From assembly GCF_001439635.1 (NCBI RefSeq), contig NZ_LMBZ01000002.1, positions 157,265 to 221,264 on the forward strand: a DNA stretch of 64,000 bases, given 5' to 3'. Below the pieces are notes generated by a model. That model saw nothing but the letters and a program-made list of their open reading frames with translations. It did not search any database and was not told the origin of the DNA. The stretch comes from Solibacillus cecembensis. GTDB taxonomy: Bacteria; Bacillota; Bacilli; Bacillales_A; Planococcaceae. The position numbers and the translations under genes were made by a program. Below are positions 63,087 to 64,000 of the stretch, in pieces (the first letter of the stretch is position 1; each line of letters begins with the position of its first letter).

Positions 63087-63547
63087 ATTAAATAAAAAAA
63101 CTTTGGTTCTAGAGCCTTTTTATTGTATTAAATTCTAAGGATATATATCAATTTATGAAATATTATACTTAAACTATTAGATGCTATAGTGCAACATAGA
63201 TTTATAAAGTATACAAAATAAAGGTGAATAACGTCACCAAATACAAGCTTGGTAATATTTTAAACAGTAACAAACACTGGTTTAACAGTATTTATCGCTG
63301 TTTTTTATAGAAAAAGACACCCGAAGACGCTGCAAAAAATAATTTTAAAGAAGGACTTCAATCCACTTGTTCTGAATGGTGATAACATATAAATAGAATC
63401 TCAATGAAATGTTACCAAACGACGGTTTGGGAAGGTTATACTTCAACTAACGGTGCAGGATAGTTGAATAAAATTAGTAAAACAATACTTTGGGAGAAGT
63501 AAAATAAGAATATAATCAAGATTGGATTATAGGGGAGTTGGAATTGT
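63087..63547. other. Intergenic region with palindromes
   Basis: This 461-base region has no convincing gene. It contains CCAAAC / GTTTGG (63415-63430) and the palindrome at 63442-63468, then the ribosome site AGGGGAG (63530-63537) of the next gene. Confidence 0.55.
63442..63468 (+). repeat. Palindromic element 1
   Basis: TTCAACTA and TAGTTGAA surround ACGGTGCAGGA. A related element occurs at 63859-63884, on the other side of the next gene. Confidence 0.65.
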
Positions 63548-63829
63548 GTGAACCTTTTTAAGTTTTTTGTTTATCAAGTCGTTTTTTCTATGATTGCTTT
63601 AGCAAATAATTCTTTTTTTAGGGACTTTATTTATGAACAATTCCATATCAATAATAAATTTACTGTTTCACTGATTAAGACACCTATTGATTTGATAATA
63701 ATTTATTTCACCTTTAGGTTATATTTCTTGTTAAAAATTAAGTTGAGATATAAGATTTTAATTCACATAGGTGCTTTTATTGTTGGGTTTGTAATTTTAG
63801 GATTAATAACTAATCAAATAGTTATGTAA
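63548..63829 (+). CDS. Small hydrophobic membrane protein
   Basis: A 93-residue protein with about three membrane segments (NLFKFFVYQVVFSMIALAN, then a middle segment with LIIIYFTFRLYFLL, then a last one ending LGLITNQIVM). It has high AT content and no known family. The start is GTG 63548 after AGGGGAG. It lies between two related palindromes. Confidence 0.6.
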   Translation: MNLFKFFVYQVVFSMIALANNSFFRDFIYEQFHINNKFTVSLIKTPIDLIIIYFTFRLYFLLKIKLRYKILIHIGAFIVGFVILGLITNQIVM

Positions 63830-63858
63830 AAATCTAAGGTTCAACGAATGATTTCTTA

Positions 63859-63884
63859 TTAAACTAAAGGGTGCTTTAGTTCAA
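63859..63884 (+). repeat. Palindromic element 2
   Basis: TTAAACTAAA and TTTAGTTCAA surround GGGTGC; a CCCAAA / TTTGGG hairpin follows at 63903-63920. It resembles element 1 in its AACTAA / TTAGTT arms and GGTGC loop. Confidence 0.65.
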
Positions 63885-63929
63885 CAAACATTTCAAAATG
63901 TGCCCAAACACCGCTTTGGGAATATTCGT

Positions 63930-63977
63930 AAAGGAACTATACCAACATTTATTGAAATAGTTCCTTTAGCTTTTATA
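63930..63977 (+). terminator. Terminator after the small membrane protein gene
   Basis: A perfect 11-bp stem AAAGGAACTAT / ATAGTTCCTTT is followed by AGCTTTTATATTT. Confidence 0.75.
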
Positions 63978-64000
63978 TTTAAGGGGTGGTTAACTTTGTT

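Noticed and set aside
63978..64000. Start of a further gene at the window end
   Set aside because: AAGGGGTGG followed by TTG may be a ribosome site and start, but too little sequence remains to support a call.

Overview
The window is a chromosomal stretch of a low-GC, Gram-positive, Bacillales-type bacterium. Three S-layer-homology repeats, meso-diaminopimelate dehydrogenase, a SigV/RsiV pair, a YfkAB radical SAM protein, CcpC-type control of aconitase, frequent TTG/GTG starts with strong AGGAGG ribosome sites and many intrinsic terminators all fit. The family Planococcaceae (Lysinibacillus/Solibacillus-like) is my inference, not something proven by a marker gene. No rRNA, tRNA, transposase, integrase or CRISPR array was recognised.

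Layout. 1-3.9 kb: the 3' part of argS, then a coupled alpha/beta hydrolase, response regulator and histidine kinase operon. 3.9-9.0 kb: a CstR-controlled persulfide and sulfane-sulfur operon (cstR, DsrE, two rhodaneses, TusA-rhodanese, DsrE, rhodanese-persulfide dioxygenase, TusA, TauE exporter). TACC-N6-GGTA operators recur four times, once at the promoter and three times just before internal ribosome sites. 9.0-13.6 kb: guanine deaminase-like protein, sigV-rsiV, a VOC protein, a TetR-YkkC-YkkD drug or guanidinium exporter operon, and tag.

13.9-24.0 kb is the most unusual part. It holds a dynamin-like GTPase, a minus-strand block (radical SAM YfkAB, DUF4184 membrane protein, a large cytoplasmic-looking beta-helix protein) lying between two direct copies of a palindromic repeat, and a divergent MoxR-type AAA+ ATPase plus VWA pair resembling RavA-ViaA, followed by a DUF2785 protein. 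24.1-29.3 kb: aconitase with a CcpC site, and an S-layer-anchored 5'-nucleotidase. 29.8-32.9 kb: a YhgE/Pip membrane protein with two 42-bp repeat arrays and an in-frame TGA. 33-40 kb: cell-envelope and housekeeping genes (ddh, panF) and several small hypotheticals.

40-49 kb: an EamA transporter, a TPP riboswitch driving a thiamine-precursor ABC importer, and a four-gene operon (GTP cyclohydrolase II, RibD, FAD monooxygenase, HAD phosphatase) that lacks the last two riboflavin enzymes and an FMN riboswitch. It may make a pyrimidine-derived compound other than riboflavin. 49-57 kb: acetyltransferase, DHFR-like reductase, an M23 peptidase plus polysaccharide deacetylase pair, a lipoprotein cyclophilin, a Na/Pi transporter and a TVP38-type membrane protein. 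57-64 kb: a run of small accessory monocistronic genes (lipoproteins, GNATs, DinB/YfiT, SDR), a broken lipoprotein gene, and repeated palindromes around a small membrane protein.
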